Positions 1 through 7,215 of a DNA stretch of 13,421 nucleotides are shown piece by piece. The position numbers were made by a program, and so were the translations under genes. The number at the start of each line of letters is the position of its first letter. Positions within the stretch are counted from its first letter, which is position 1. The DNA comes from Dehalococcoidia bacterium UBA1332 (lineage in GTDB: Bacteria; Chloroflexota; Dehalococcoidia; Lucifugimonadales; Lucifugimonadaceae): NCBI GenBank assembly GCA_002306745.1, contig DBSW01000138.1, forward strand, positions 1 through 13,421. Reading direction: 5' to 3'. The notes under the pieces were generated by a model. That model was not told the DNA's origin. It made no database searches and saw only the letters and a program-made list of their open reading frames with translations.

Positions 1-141
1 ACTATCAATCCAAATATGCTGAAAATGACGTCAAACGTGCGTTTTGCCAAACGACTTATTCCTGTGAAAGTGCGTTAATCTCAAATTAGGTATAGCGCAG
101 ATGTCATCGAACGCCGATGCGATCGAAGGTAAAGATACTAA

Positions 142-1056
142 ATGGTTACAAATCCCTCATTCCGCTTCAAGCACGCGCTTGTTACTGGCGCAACCGGAAT
201 CGTCGGAGTTCCCTTAGTCCAGGAGCTTTTAAGTTGCCGTGTACTCGTCTCAACTTTTACAAGAGGTGTAACGCAGGTCGGATTTCCCCCTAGAGTGGTA
301 AATCTTGCCGGTGATATCGCAAATGCAAATCAGGTTATCAAGGCGTCTACAGATAAAGACGTGATTTTTCATGTAGCTGCTGTTACAAACAATTCCAGAA
401 GTTCATACTCAGAATTCGAACGAATTAACGTGAACGGTACCAAGAATGTAATCACTGCAGCACGGACTGTCGGCGCACGACTCGTGTATGTATCCACAGT
501 AAATGTAGATGGTTTCAGGCGCGGGCGATTGTTTGATTACTATTCTGAGTCAAAATCAGAAGCTGAAAAATTAGTGTCTAAGGCTGTGGATGACGGTCTT
601 GATGCTGTAATTGTTAGACCTGCCATGGTTTTCGGTAGTGTTGGTAGCAGGGCTGGCTTAATTGTGGATAGTTTACTTTCGGGGGGCCTACGAGTGTTGC
701 CAGCACCTGAAAGGAAGATTAATCCCGTCTGGTCGGTAGATCTTGCTAGAGCTCTGATTTCGGCTGCAGAGAATGGTCACCTGGGTACTGCGTATACAGT
801 AGCTGGATCCACTCTGCGCACAGGAGATTTTGTCGCGCAAGTTTGTGAAGCGCGTAAATTACGAAAGCCTTTATTATCATTGCCTGCTTGGTTGTTTATT
901 GCGCCGCTCAAACTTGCTTGGTGGGCTAGACCAATCACCCGTTGGCAGCCACCGATTTCGGTTGGGACGTTGGTCGGCGGATCGACTTACCATGATTATG
1001 ATTCAGCTTCTGAACTTGGATTTAGTCACACAAGTATCAAAGATATATTTGAGTGA
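142..1056 (+). CDS. Extended SDR: NAD(P)-dependent sugar epimerase/reductase-like protein
   Basis: A 304-aa member of the NAD-dependent epimerase/dehydratase (extended short-chain dehydrogenase/reductase) family. Seen: the nucleotide-binding loop TGATGIVG at residues 15-22 directly after the first beta strand, an H-A-A-A-V stretch typical of the NNAG-equivalent region, S118/T119 in the strand VSTVNV, and the catalytic pair Y134-x3-K138 (YSESK). The later RPAMVFG segment is the usual substrate-side motif. The C-terminal third, with SLPAWLFIAPLK, resembles dihydroflavonol reductase/3-beta-HSD-like or HpnA-like SDRs more than classical GalE, so the substrate could be a nucleotide sugar or a lipid-linked or isoprenoid compound. 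The ATG is fixed because an in-frame TAA lies immediately before it (139-141). Only a distant GAAGG (125-129) precedes it. Its TGA directly abuts the stop of the convergent dehydratase gene. Family call is firm; substrate is unknown. Confidence 0.88.
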   Translation: MVTNPSFRFKHALVTGATGIVGVPLVQELLSCRVLVSTFTRGVTQVGFPPRVVNLAGDIANANQVIKASTDKDVIFHVAAVTNNSRSSYSEFERINVNGTKNVITAARTVGARLVYVSTVNVDGFRRGRLFDYYSESKSEAEKLVSKAVDDGLDAVIVRPAMVFGSVGSRAGLIVDSLLSGGLRVLPAPERKINPVWSVDLARALISAAENGHLGTAYTVAGSTLRTGDFVAQVCEARKLRKPLLSLPAWLFIAPLKLAWWARPITRWQPPISVGTLVGGSTYHDYDSASELGFSHTSIKDIFE

Positions 1057-2946
1057 TCAGCCAACGTTGCCGTTATAGTCTTTTACAAAATTGCGTATAC
1101 CTTCTTTGACTTTTTTACCCGAGAGTGTACTCGCCGTTTCTACAAATATTCCTAGGAGATCGAGGTTGGCGCTGTCTTCACCGTTGTTGCGTACTAGCAT
1201 TAGCTTATTGTTTGCCGTTTCCATGAGTTCTTCACTATCGTATGAAAGACTCTCGGTCAATTTTTCTCCTAATTTGAGTCCGGTGTATTCAATTTTGATG
1301 TCCTTGTCTGGCACCATCCCTGAGAGCTCGATCATCGTTCTTGCGAGTGAATCTATGTTTACTGGTGTGCCCATATCAAGCAGATAAATTTCTTGATTTG
1401 CTCCGATTGCAGCAGCAGTTAGTATTAGTCCTGCAGCTTCGTGCGCGGTCATAAAATATCGTTCGGCTTTTGGGTGGGTGACAGTGACAGGGCCACCGGC
1501 CTCAATTTGTTGTTGGAAAATGGGTATGACACTGCCGTTGCTTCCAAGCACGTTCCCAAACCTGACTGCGGTAAACTGGGTGGTGTCAGTTGCTCCTAGT
1601 TCCCGAATCGCAAGTTCAGACATTCGCTTTGTTGCCCCCATCACGCTTGTAGGTGCAACTGCTTTATCAGTTGAGACAAGTACGAATTTTTCCGCACCAC
1701 ATTCAATAGCTGCTCGCGCGACGTTTAGTACTCCCCCTACATTGTTTCTCACAGCATCCGCTGGTGCATCTTCCATCAAGTAGACGTGTTTATGCGCTGC
1801 AGCATGCAGGACGATATCGACACCGTGGTCAGCCATAATATTTCTGATGGATATCGGGTTAGTTACATCAGCTATACGCGTTATCAGTTTGGTACTGTCC
1901 CAATCCTTTTCATTAATATGTGCTCTGAGTTCGTATTCCAGCAATACAAGCGGATTCTCTGCATGATCAATGAGAACTAACTTCGATGGCCCGAACGCAA
2001 TAACTCTTCTGGCGAGTTCGGAACCAATTGTGCCTGCACCACCGGTTACGATTATTACCTTGTTATTGAATGTTTCTCTTAGTGTCACTTCATCTAAGTG
2101 AGTCTCGGGACGCCCGAGGAGGTCAGATACTTCTACTCGACGTAGTTTTGATATTGATACGTTACCTTCTAGAAGTTCGTTAGTACCTGGAAGAATGCGG
2201 AACTCAATCTGTGCTTTCCTGCATATGTCAACGATACGGGTTCGTTGAGATGTTGTAGCAGATGGGATAGCAATTACGGCGATATCAGCTTTATGTGTGC
2301 GGACAACCTGATCAAGTGAATCTATAGTTCCGACAATAGGTACACCGATAAGGCTTAGTCCGATCTTCGCTGTTTCGTCATCAAGAATAGCGACAGGTTC
2401 GAGTCTGAAATCAGGAGTAGATTTTAATTGTGCGCAGAATGCTGCGGCAGCATCACCGGCTCCAATAATCACAACGTTGCGTTTAGGGATTTGTTGCTCA
2501 CGAAAGTCTTTAAAACGCTCACGGCTAATCCTTACCGTCATGCGTAATCCACCAGCAAGAAATATATGTACACCCCATTCGATTAGGTAAATACTTCGGG
2601 GTATTTCTTGTGGCTCAGCTAATAAGATGCCTAGTGTGGCGAAAATACAAGTTGCTGCAGTTGTAGATTTTGTTACAGCAATAAGATCGGGTACTGAAAC
2701 GTATCGCCAAAGCCCGGAGTGTGCATCGAAATAGACTAGCGCCCCAAGTCTAATTACGATAAGTATGGGTGCCCATATTATGAAAGCGGAGTATGCAATC
2801 CTACTTTGATCAAAATCTAGCCTTAAGAGCAATGCAATATACAGAGATATTGCTGGCAGGGCAGCCTGAATTAATAAACCCAGAAGAACTCTTCTCCTTC
2901 TAGGTATCCGGGGTATCGTTCTTTGTATTTTTGTAGTTATGGACAT
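1057..2946 (-). CDS. Membrane-anchored nucleotide-sugar 4,6-dehydratase, CapD/WbpM/PglF type
   Basis: 629 aa, the normal size for long polysaccharide-biosynthesis dehydratases of the FlaA1/CapD/WbpM/PglF class, which convert UDP-GlcNAc to the 4-keto-6-deoxy sugar. Seen: a basic N-terminus (RRRR at 16-19), then about four hydrophobic membrane segments (roughly 20-41, 50-72, 88-109 and 117-137) with the family motif GLWRYVS at 78-84. A first Rossmann domain begins VVIIGAGD at 158-165, and the catalytic Rossmann domain has TGGAGTIG at 300-307. HAAAHKHV lies at 380-387, STDKA at 424-428, and M435-x3-K439 replaces the usual YxxxK. The Met form is the known hallmark of the WbpM/PglF branch. The ATG at 2944-2946 lacks a strong Shine-Dalgarno. 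The gene diverges from the HAD phosphatase gene. The likely product is a precursor of bacillosamine, QuiNAc or FucNAc-type sugars; which one cannot be read from the sequence. Confidence 0.93.
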   Translation of the reverse strand: MSITTKIQRTIPRIPRRRRVLLGLLIQAALPAISLYIALLLRLDFDQSRIAYSAFIIWAPILIVIRLGALVYFDAHSGLWRYVSVPDLIAVTKSTTAATCIFATLGILLAEPQEIPRSIYLIEWGVHIFLAGGLRMTVRISRERFKDFREQQIPKRNVVIIGAGDAAAAFCAQLKSTPDFRLEPVAILDDETAKIGLSLIGVPIVGTIDSLDQVVRTHKADIAVIAIPSATTSQRTRIVDICRKAQIEFRILPGTNELLEGNVSISKLRRVEVSDLLGRPETHLDEVTLRETFNNKVIIVTGGAGTIGSELARRVIAFGPSKLVLIDHAENPLVLLEYELRAHINEKDWDSTKLITRIADVTNPISIRNIMADHGVDIVLHAAAHKHVYLMEDAPADAVRNNVGGVLNVARAAIECGAEKFVLVSTDKAVAPTSVMGATKRMSELAIRELGATDTTQFTAVRFGNVLGSNGSVIPIFQQQIEAGGPVTVTHPKAERYFMTAHEAAGLILTAAAIGANQEIYLLDMGTPVNIDSLARTMIELSGMVPDKDIKIEYTGLKLGEKLTESLSYDSEELMETANNKLMLVRNNGEDSANLDLLGIFVETASTLSGKKVKEGIRNFVKDYNGNVG

Positions 2947-3059
2947 GCGTTGCTGGTATAAATAGCTTACCGAATCGCTATAGAGACTTTCAGGTTACTC
3001 TCACCCTGTGTTGCAATCACCTTGCACTTTATGTTTTCCATCTGATTGTCTCAATACAT

Positions 3060-3072
3060 AGTGTGGCACACT
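3060..3072. promoter_or_regulatory. 13-bp palindrome in divergent spacer, candidate operator
   Basis: AGTGTG-G-CACACT is a perfect inverted repeat with 6-bp arms around one central base. It sits in the 259-bp spacer between the divergent dehydratase and HAD genes. The position suits a repressor or activator site serving both, but no regulator gene is nearby and no clear -35/-10 pair overlaps it. Apart from this and a 36-codon chance ORF, I see nothing else convincing in the spacer. Confidence 0.25.
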
Positions 3073-3205
3073 TAATGGATTTGGGGCCCGTTATAGTCCA
3101 ATCAGCTATGCCGAAAGCGTCGACGTCGTTAAGGGATATGGGAAAGTCATACAGTCCTTTAATCGATTTTGATTGCCCATTCTAATAATTTTAAGAGTAT
3201 TTAAA

Positions 3206-3709
3206 GTGTCAATTAAAAATAGCGGTAAAGGTCGGTTATCCGGGGTAAAAGCGATTGCGTTTGATTTTGACGGCGTTTTTACCGATAACCGCGTTTATGT
3301 CTCCCAGACCGGTGAAGAAACTGTAGTGTGTAATAGGTCGGATGGGATGGGTATATTGATGTTGCGTAAAGCTGGAATTCCCATGGTGATAATTAGCACT
3401 GAGCGTAATCCAGTTGTTTCGATCCGCGGTGCGAAATTGGAACTTGATGTCTTGCAGGGAATTGACGATAAGTTGTCAGCTTTGCAGCGTTGGGTGGAGG
3501 AACAGAAATTATCTCTTGATGCTGTCGCTTTTGTTGGTAACGATATAAACGATGTTGATTGCCTCAGGGCTTCTGGAATAGGTTTAGTGGTGGCGGATGC
3601 CTATCCAGTAGCAGTCGAGGCCGCTGATTTCCAATTAACTAAAATGGGTGGGCAAGGTGCTGTTCGGGAGTGCGCTGACTTGTTACTGGCATCGCAGGAT
3701 AATGCCTAG
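3206..3709 (+). CDS. HAD-family phosphatase, KdsC / NeuA C-terminal-domain-like
   Basis: A 167-aa C0-type HAD hydrolase, the size of KdsC (3-deoxy-octulosonate-8-phosphate phosphatase). Seen, numbering from the GTG start: DFDGVFTD with nucleophile D20 and acid/base D22, motif II serine S64 in IISTERN, K89 in GIDDK, the metal-binding GNDINDVD starting at G111, and the family's closing GGQGAVRE. The variants STERNPVV and GNDxND are characteristic of the phosphatase domain attached to the C-terminus of some CMP-sialic acid synthetases and of free-standing sialate/KDN-9-phosphate phosphatases. A 2-keto-3-deoxy nonulosonate or octulosonate phosphate is therefore the likely substrate (inference). 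No synthase or cytidylyltransferase gene accompanies it here. The start is GTG at 3206, preceded by AAGAG; a TTG at 3173 would add 11 hydrophobic residues, but I see no ribosome site for it. It stands alone between two minus-strand blocks. Confidence 0.88.
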   Translation: MSIKNSGKGRLSGVKAIAFDFDGVFTDNRVYVSQTGEETVVCNRSDGMGILMLRKAGIPMVIISTERNPVVSIRGAKLELDVLQGIDDKLSALQRWVEEQKLSLDAVAFVGNDINDVDCLRASGIGLVVADAYPVAVEAADFQLTKMGGQGAVRECADLLLASQDNA

Positions 3710-3737
3710 TTATTTGTATTTTTGATACAACTACGGC

Positions 3738-3757
3738 ATGTCATATAGACATTTTTT
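3738..3757 (+). terminator. Weak hairpin plus T-run downstream of the HAD gene
   Basis: ATGTC and GACAT form a 5-bp stem around an ATATA loop and are followed by a run of T. This looks like a weak intrinsic terminator for the plus-strand HAD gene. Just before it, TTGTAT/ATACAA (3714-3719 and 3725-3730) is another 6-bp inverted repeat. Both stems are AT-rich, so efficiency is doubtful. The convergent aminotransferase gene ends 19 bp further on. Confidence 0.3.
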
Positions 3758-3775
3758 CTCGTTGTCGTATAGAGC

Positions 3776-4882
3776 CTACCAGTTGAATTTTTTCAGTTCC
3801 CGACAGATTTGATCTACTTCTGAATCATGAAGTTCCGGATATATGGGTAATGACAGCGCTTCTTTGGAAAATCGTTCAGCTTCCGGAAATTCGGCATCCG
3901 GTTTTACGTGAGTAGAAAACATCGGTTCATTGTGCAGTGGTGAACCATAATGCACCATTGTCCCAATACCAGCATCTGATAGATGTTGGCGTAATTTATT
4001 TCGATCTGATCTTACAGTCATCACGTATTTATGAAATACATGTGTTTCCCCTGGTTGCTCTATTGGGGTCGTTACTTGGGATAATTCATCAAGGACAGAC
4101 GTATATCTTCTGGCTATGTTTTGTCTGCGGGTTGCCCATTCATTAAGGTGGTCGAGTTTGAAGTTAATAATTCCGGCTTGGATTGATGCCATTTGTGAGT
4201 TGTAACCAAGCTCCCGATAAATCCGTGAATCATCTCGTCCGTGATACCTGAGTTGTCTTATACGTTTTGCTATTTCGTCGTCGTTTGTAACGATTGCCCC
4301 GCCGCTTCCAAATGCTCCTGCGACTTTCATAGGATCAAAGCTTAGTGATGCGGCAAAAGAATGGGAACCTGGTATTTGGTCATTAAGGTTTGCGCCTATT
4401 GCTTGAGCGGCATCTTCAATTAACGGCACATTGTTTGAACGGCACGCGTCCGCTAATGGCTTAATATCGAAAAGTTGGCCAAACAGGTGGACTGCTATAA
4501 CCGCCTGCACTTCGCCTGCATTTACTAAGTCGATTGTTTTCGTAATATCTGGCTGGAAATTTTTGCCTGAGTCTACGAAAACCGGTTTAGCATTGGCTCG
4601 GATCACAGGTGATGCGGAGGCTACGAATGTCATGGTCGGCACCGCGACTTTGTCTCCGGGTTGAACTCCAGATGTTAGAAGTGCGAAAAATAGTGCATCT
4701 GTGGCAGATCCGACCGCAACGGCGTTTTTTGTACGCATCACCTCGCAAAGCTTTGCTTCAAGAGCGTCAATTTCGGGACCCTGAAGGACTTTTCCATGTG
4801 AAAAGACACGTTCACAAATAGTCATTATTGTGTCTTTGTGTTGTTCGAACTGGCGGTCAAGCCGCATAAACGGAATCTTCAT
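3776..4882 (-). CDS. DegT/DnrJ/EryC1/StrS PLP-dependent sugar aminotransferase
   Basis: A 368-aa enzyme of normal family length that transfers an amino group, usually from glutamate, to a keto-sugar nucleotide. Seen: the cofactor-phosphate motif GSATDAL at 58-64, the PTMTFVAS strand at 82-89, EDAAQA at 156-161 (D157 for the pyridine nitrogen, Q160 at the usual His/Gln place), and the Schiff-base lysine K186 in SFDPMK. GYNSQM followed by a QAGI-x3-KL-x2-L-x2-W segment and paired arginines is the pattern of the subgroup containing FdtB/QdtB/DesV/WbpE 3-aminotransferases. The usual GDGGA after the lysine is GSGGA here. The ATG lies 17 nt after the stop of the epimerase at 4900-5865, so the two are probably co-transcribed. 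Partners providing the keto-sugar could be the CapD-type dehydratase or a 3-dehydrogenase; the sequence does not decide between them. Confidence 0.93.
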   Translation of the reverse strand: MKIPFMRLDRQFEQHKDTIMTICERVFSHGKVLQGPEIDALEAKLCEVMRTKNAVAVGSATDALFFALLTSGVQPGDKVAVPTMTFVASASPVIRANAKPVFVDSGKNFQPDITKTIDLVNAGEVQAVIAVHLFGQLFDIKPLADACRSNNVPLIEDAAQAIGANLNDQIPGSHSFAASLSFDPMKVAGAFGSGGAIVTNDDEIAKRIRQLRYHGRDDSRIYRELGYNSQMASIQAGIINFKLDHLNEWATRRQNIARRYTSVLDELSQVTTPIEQPGETHVFHKYVMTVRSDRNKLRQHLSDAGIGTMVHYGSPLHNEPMFSTHVKPDAEFPEAERFSKEALSLPIYPELHDSEVDQICRELKKFNW

Positions 4883-4899
4883 TTAATAGCATTCACTAT

Positions 4900-5865
4900 T
4901 TAGATTGGATTTTCTTTAAGATGTTCTATGTATCTCGGAAGCGCTCGTTCTAAGTCGAACTTGGGTGCGAAACCGATCAATTCCCGTGCTTTACTTACAT
5001 CTAACGTCCCACGTTTTGGAACGTGGCTAGGTATTTCTCCGTAATGAACTTCTACGTCTACTATCGTTTCACTGATTATCGATATTGCCTTCGATAGAGT
5101 TTCTGATTTACCTCTGGCTATGTTGAACGTTTCTCCTGCAGCAGTATCGTTTGTGGCAACCCTGAATATTCCGTTTGCAGTATCGTCGACATATGTGAAG
5201 TCAAGTGCCATACTTCCATCGCCATCTACTCGGAGCGGCTGCCCGTTTAACGCTCTTGTTATGAACTTGTATAAAACACGCTGGTTGGCATCGAACGGCC
5301 CATATACTGCCGTTGGTCGCACGGTCCTAACGTCAATGTCATATCGCTTACGGTAACCTGAGCTGATTATTTCGCCCGCGAGTTTGATCGACCCATAAAT
5401 CTCCTTAGGGTCTTTCGGTGCTTCTTCTGTAACTGTCGGCGTTAGGAAGTCGCCGTAGACCATGCTAGAAGACGTGTACACGACGGGGCAGGGGTGTTCA
5501 AAATCTCGTACGACTTCGAGGACATTAACCGTGCTAGTAAGAATGGAATCGAATGCTTCTTCTGTTTGTTCTATGGCAACGTTTGCGAGTGGCAGTGCTG
5601 CCATATGTACGATCACATCAGGTTTAAAACGGGTTAGTGCACGTCTCAAATAGTCTTTATTGAGTGTGTCACCGGTCATTAGCGAAATATCATCCGATAT
5701 GTCTGCAAGCCGAGCTAGCAGGTTTACAGGTGTTGCATTGGGGTCTGGCGCAACGTACTGTTTGAACGAATCGAACACTGCAACATCATACCCCGCGTTG
5801 AGAAATTCACGTACTACGCGAGAGCCGATGAATCCGGCTCCACCAGTTATAAATGCTTTTTGCAA
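4900..5865 (-). CDS. NAD-dependent nucleotide-sugar epimerase/dehydratase
   Basis: A 321-aa extended SDR with full family architecture. Seen: TGGAGFIG at 7-14, acidic D32 closing the second strand (NAD rather than NADP preference), HMAALPLANV at 87-96, YTSSSMVYG at 130-138, and the catalytic Y157-x3-K161 (YGSIK). RPTAVYGP is followed by DFTYVDD, as in UDP-glucose/UDP-glucuronate 4-epimerases and related enzymes. The start is TTG at 5863-5865 because no ATG or GTG occurs in frame downstream of the upstream TAG and before the Rossmann motif. AAGAG lies about 11 nt upstream. It is first in a two-gene minus-strand unit with the aminotransferase, so its substrate or product is probably the same aminated sugar (inference). 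GalE-type 4-epimerase activity is the default guess; decarboxylase or dehydratase activity is possible. Confidence 0.9.
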   Translation of the reverse strand: MQKAFITGGAGFIGSRVVREFLNAGYDVAVFDSFKQYVAPDPNATPVNLLARLADISDDISLMTGDTLNKDYLRRALTRFKPDVIVHMAALPLANVAIEQTEEAFDSILTSTVNVLEVVRDFEHPCPVVYTSSSMVYGDFLTPTVTEEAPKDPKEIYGSIKLAGEIISSGYRKRYDIDVRTVRPTAVYGPFDANQRVLYKFITRALNGQPLRVDGDGSMALDFTYVDDTANGIFRVATNDTAAGETFNIARGKSETLSKAISIISETIVDVEVHYGEIPSHVPKRGTLDVSKARELIGFAPKFDLERALPRYIEHLKENPI

Positions 5866-5958
5866 AGAATTAGTTACTCTTATGTTTCTATCGTGTTTAG
5901 CTTTGCTTACGATGCTTAGTCCGGTAAATGATAACTATCAAAGGCTAACGATTGCTTG

Positions 5959-5964
5959 ATTATA
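5959..5964 (-). promoter_or_regulatory. Consensus -10 hexamer upstream of the epimerase-aminotransferase pair
   Basis: On the minus strand this reads TATAAT exactly, about 94 nt upstream of the TTG start at 5865. No good -35 hexamer lies 16-18 nt further upstream, so the promoter would need an activator, or the match is chance in AT-rich DNA. Confidence 0.27.
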
Positions 5965-6000
5965 GAAGTTCTGATTTGCAAGCTATTTTTGGATAAATCT

Positions 6001-6023
6001 AATTCATTCAACATACAATTCAT
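6001..6023. repeat. Short direct repeat in divergent spacer
   Basis: AATTCAT occurs twice (6001-6007 and 6017-6023), 16 bp start to start, in the AT-rich spacer between the epimerase and methyltransferase genes. It may be a regulator site or chance; the base composition makes chance a serious possibility. Confidence 0.2.
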
Positions 6024-6062
6024 ATAGTGATACGTTCATAAGCGGCATTGAGACAAACAACA

Positions 6063-6091
6063 TTGATGCTTTACGTGTAGACCGATTTAGA
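6063..6091 (+). promoter_or_regulatory. Possible promoter for the methyltransferase gene
   Basis: TTGATG and TTTAGA are separated by 17 nt and lie about 32 nt upstream of the ATG at 6124. The -35 matches the consensus at four of six positions, the -10 at only about three. It is offered only as the best candidate in this spacer. Confidence 0.2.
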
Positions 6092-6123
6092 TTTCTAGCT
6101 TTGTGATTGGTTTCGAGTTCTTT

Positions 6124-6927
6124 ATGCGTGTAAATATTGAAGAACTGCCTACTAAAAACTGGCATCATTTTTTAAGATTGCGTGATTTGCACCAGATATT
6201 GACTAGTATCGATACTGCCGGTGTGAATTGTGTTTTGGAATTGGGCGCTGGTGATGGTATACAAACTGATGCGCTTCGGAAAATTTTCCCTGTTGTAGTC
6301 CCGGTTGATATTGCGCCGTCTGGTGACGTTGAGGGAATGGTAATTGCTGATGTAGCAAAGCTACCATTCGAAGATGCTTCATTCGACCTAATTTTTTCTT
6401 CGAATCTACTTGAGCATGTGGAAAATCTTGATGCTGCGTTTTCGGAAATGAAACGTGTGCTTGCACCAGGCGGTGTGATGATTCACTCAATGCCCACTTC
6501 AGTTTGGAAGTTTTCTCAATTAATACTTCGCCCAGTCGCATCAATTTTTCGTATAACTAGAAGTATTATGCCTTTACCGCCTGTGACACAGCCTCGCGCT
6601 CAACAGGGATCGCATGGAATGCTCGAAGGTCTTACACCAACAAAGCGGTCAATCGCTAAGAAAATAGTTGGAACCTTAATTCCAACTATTCATGGCGTGT
6701 CTGGAAATCACGTGACCGAGCTATTACATTTTCGACCTAGATGGTGGCACCGGAGGTTTGAAAACTCTGGATTCGCTGTTGATTATTCCTTGCCGCTGTA
6801 TTTTCATTCACCTTACGATTTGTTGCCTTACAGATTCTTGAAGCTAAGAGATTTTCTAAGTAGAAATGGTATGGCCTCGGTATATGCGTTTGTTTTAAGA
6901 GATCTAAGAAACACCTCTTGTGACTAA
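6124..6927 (+). CDS. Class I SAM-dependent methyltransferase (Methyltransf_11-like)
   Basis: 267 aa from the ATG at 6124. Seen: SAM-binding motif I VLELGAGDG at about residues 37-45, an acidic end of strand two (PVDIAPSG), and the motif FEDASFDLIFSSNLLEHV, the usual LPF-D-x-SFD plus LEH signature. The post-motif RVLAPGGVMIHSMPT is also typical. The C-terminal half has several hydrophobic/aromatic stretches (around LILRPVASIF and the YFHSPYDLLPYRF region), consistent with membrane association or a bulky substrate. A GTG at 6103 would add seven residues without a visible ribosome site, so I prefer the ATG, which has a short GAG upstream. The setting suggests sugar O- or N-methylation during polysaccharide assembly, but methylation of a lipid or other acceptor is equally possible. 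It is followed by a 288-bp gap, so it may be a separate transcription unit. Confidence 0.85.
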   Translation: MRVNIEELPTKNWHHFLRLRDLHQILTSIDTAGVNCVLELGAGDGIQTDALRKIFPVVVPVDIAPSGDVEGMVIADVAKLPFEDASFDLIFSSNLLEHVENLDAAFSEMKRVLAPGGVMIHSMPTSVWKFSQLILRPVASIFRITRSIMPLPPVTQPRAQQGSHGMLEGLTPTKRSIAKKIVGTLIPTIHGVSGNHVTELLHFRPRWWHRRFENSGFAVDYSLPLYFHSPYDLLPYRFLKLRDFLSRNGMASVYAFVLRDLRNTSCD

Positions 6928-7215
6928 ATTTAATTTATGGTTTTCATCTTCACCAGTTAATGTCCAAGGCGGTTGGTGATCTTGCATTAAACATCTTTTG
7001 TTAACGCTATTTGTATTGGTTCAATAGTGATGGATATTGCCGCACTAAATGTTGTTTTTTGGTAGAGAAATGTTTGACTTTTGTAAAAAACTACTCTGAC
7101 CGCTTATTTTTCTCTCGATTAGACTTGCTGAATCACTAGCAAAATAGTGCTGAATTAAGACGGGCGCGCAGGTGTCTACAAAGCGGTGTTCGGAACTAAC
7201 GATATGGATTATTAG
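6928..7215. other. AT-rich spacer of 288 bp upstream of the uronate operon
   Basis: No coding frame of significance is visible. It contains a TTGACT (7074-7079) that resembles a -35 but has no matching -10 at 16-18 nt, and a compound direct/inverted repeat at 7126-7155. At its end ATG-GAT-TAT-TAG (7204-7215) abuts the TTG start of the next gene. It probably holds the operon's promoter and 5' leader, but I cannot point to the transcription start. Confidence 0.5.
7126..7155. repeat. Compound direct/inverted repeat, candidate operator
   Basis: TGCTGAAT is present at 7126-7133 and again at 7148-7155, 22 bp apart (about two helical turns). Between and overlapping them CACTA (7134-7138) and TAGTG (7145-7149) form an inverted repeat with a six-base loop. 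It lies 60-90 bp before the first gene of the uronate operon, a suitable place for a regulator site. Confidence 0.3.

Noticed and set aside
1..86. Left-edge open frames on the plus strand (1-78 and 3-86)
   Set aside because: Two frames are open from the edge for only 25-28 codons, and neither shows a recognisable motif, so I cannot say which, if any, is the end of a real gene.
3075..3185. 36-codon ATG frame in the spacer before the HAD gene
   Set aside because: No ribosome site, no recognisable motif and an ordinary length for chance; it also overlaps the possible TTG start region of the HAD gene.
3173..3205. TTG 3173 as the HAD start
   Set aside because: It would add 11 residues (ILIILRVF-like) not needed for the fold, and no Shine-Dalgarno precedes it; GTG 3206 gives a normal KdsC-size N-terminus.
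6203..6544. 113-codon frame antisense to the methyltransferase
   Set aside because: The methyltransferase frame has SAM-binding motifs across this stretch; the antisense product is low-complexity His/Gln-rich.
7074..7102. TTGACT as the -35 of the uronate operon promoter
   Set aside because: The sequence 16-18 nt downstream (TGACCG region) does not resemble a -10 box.
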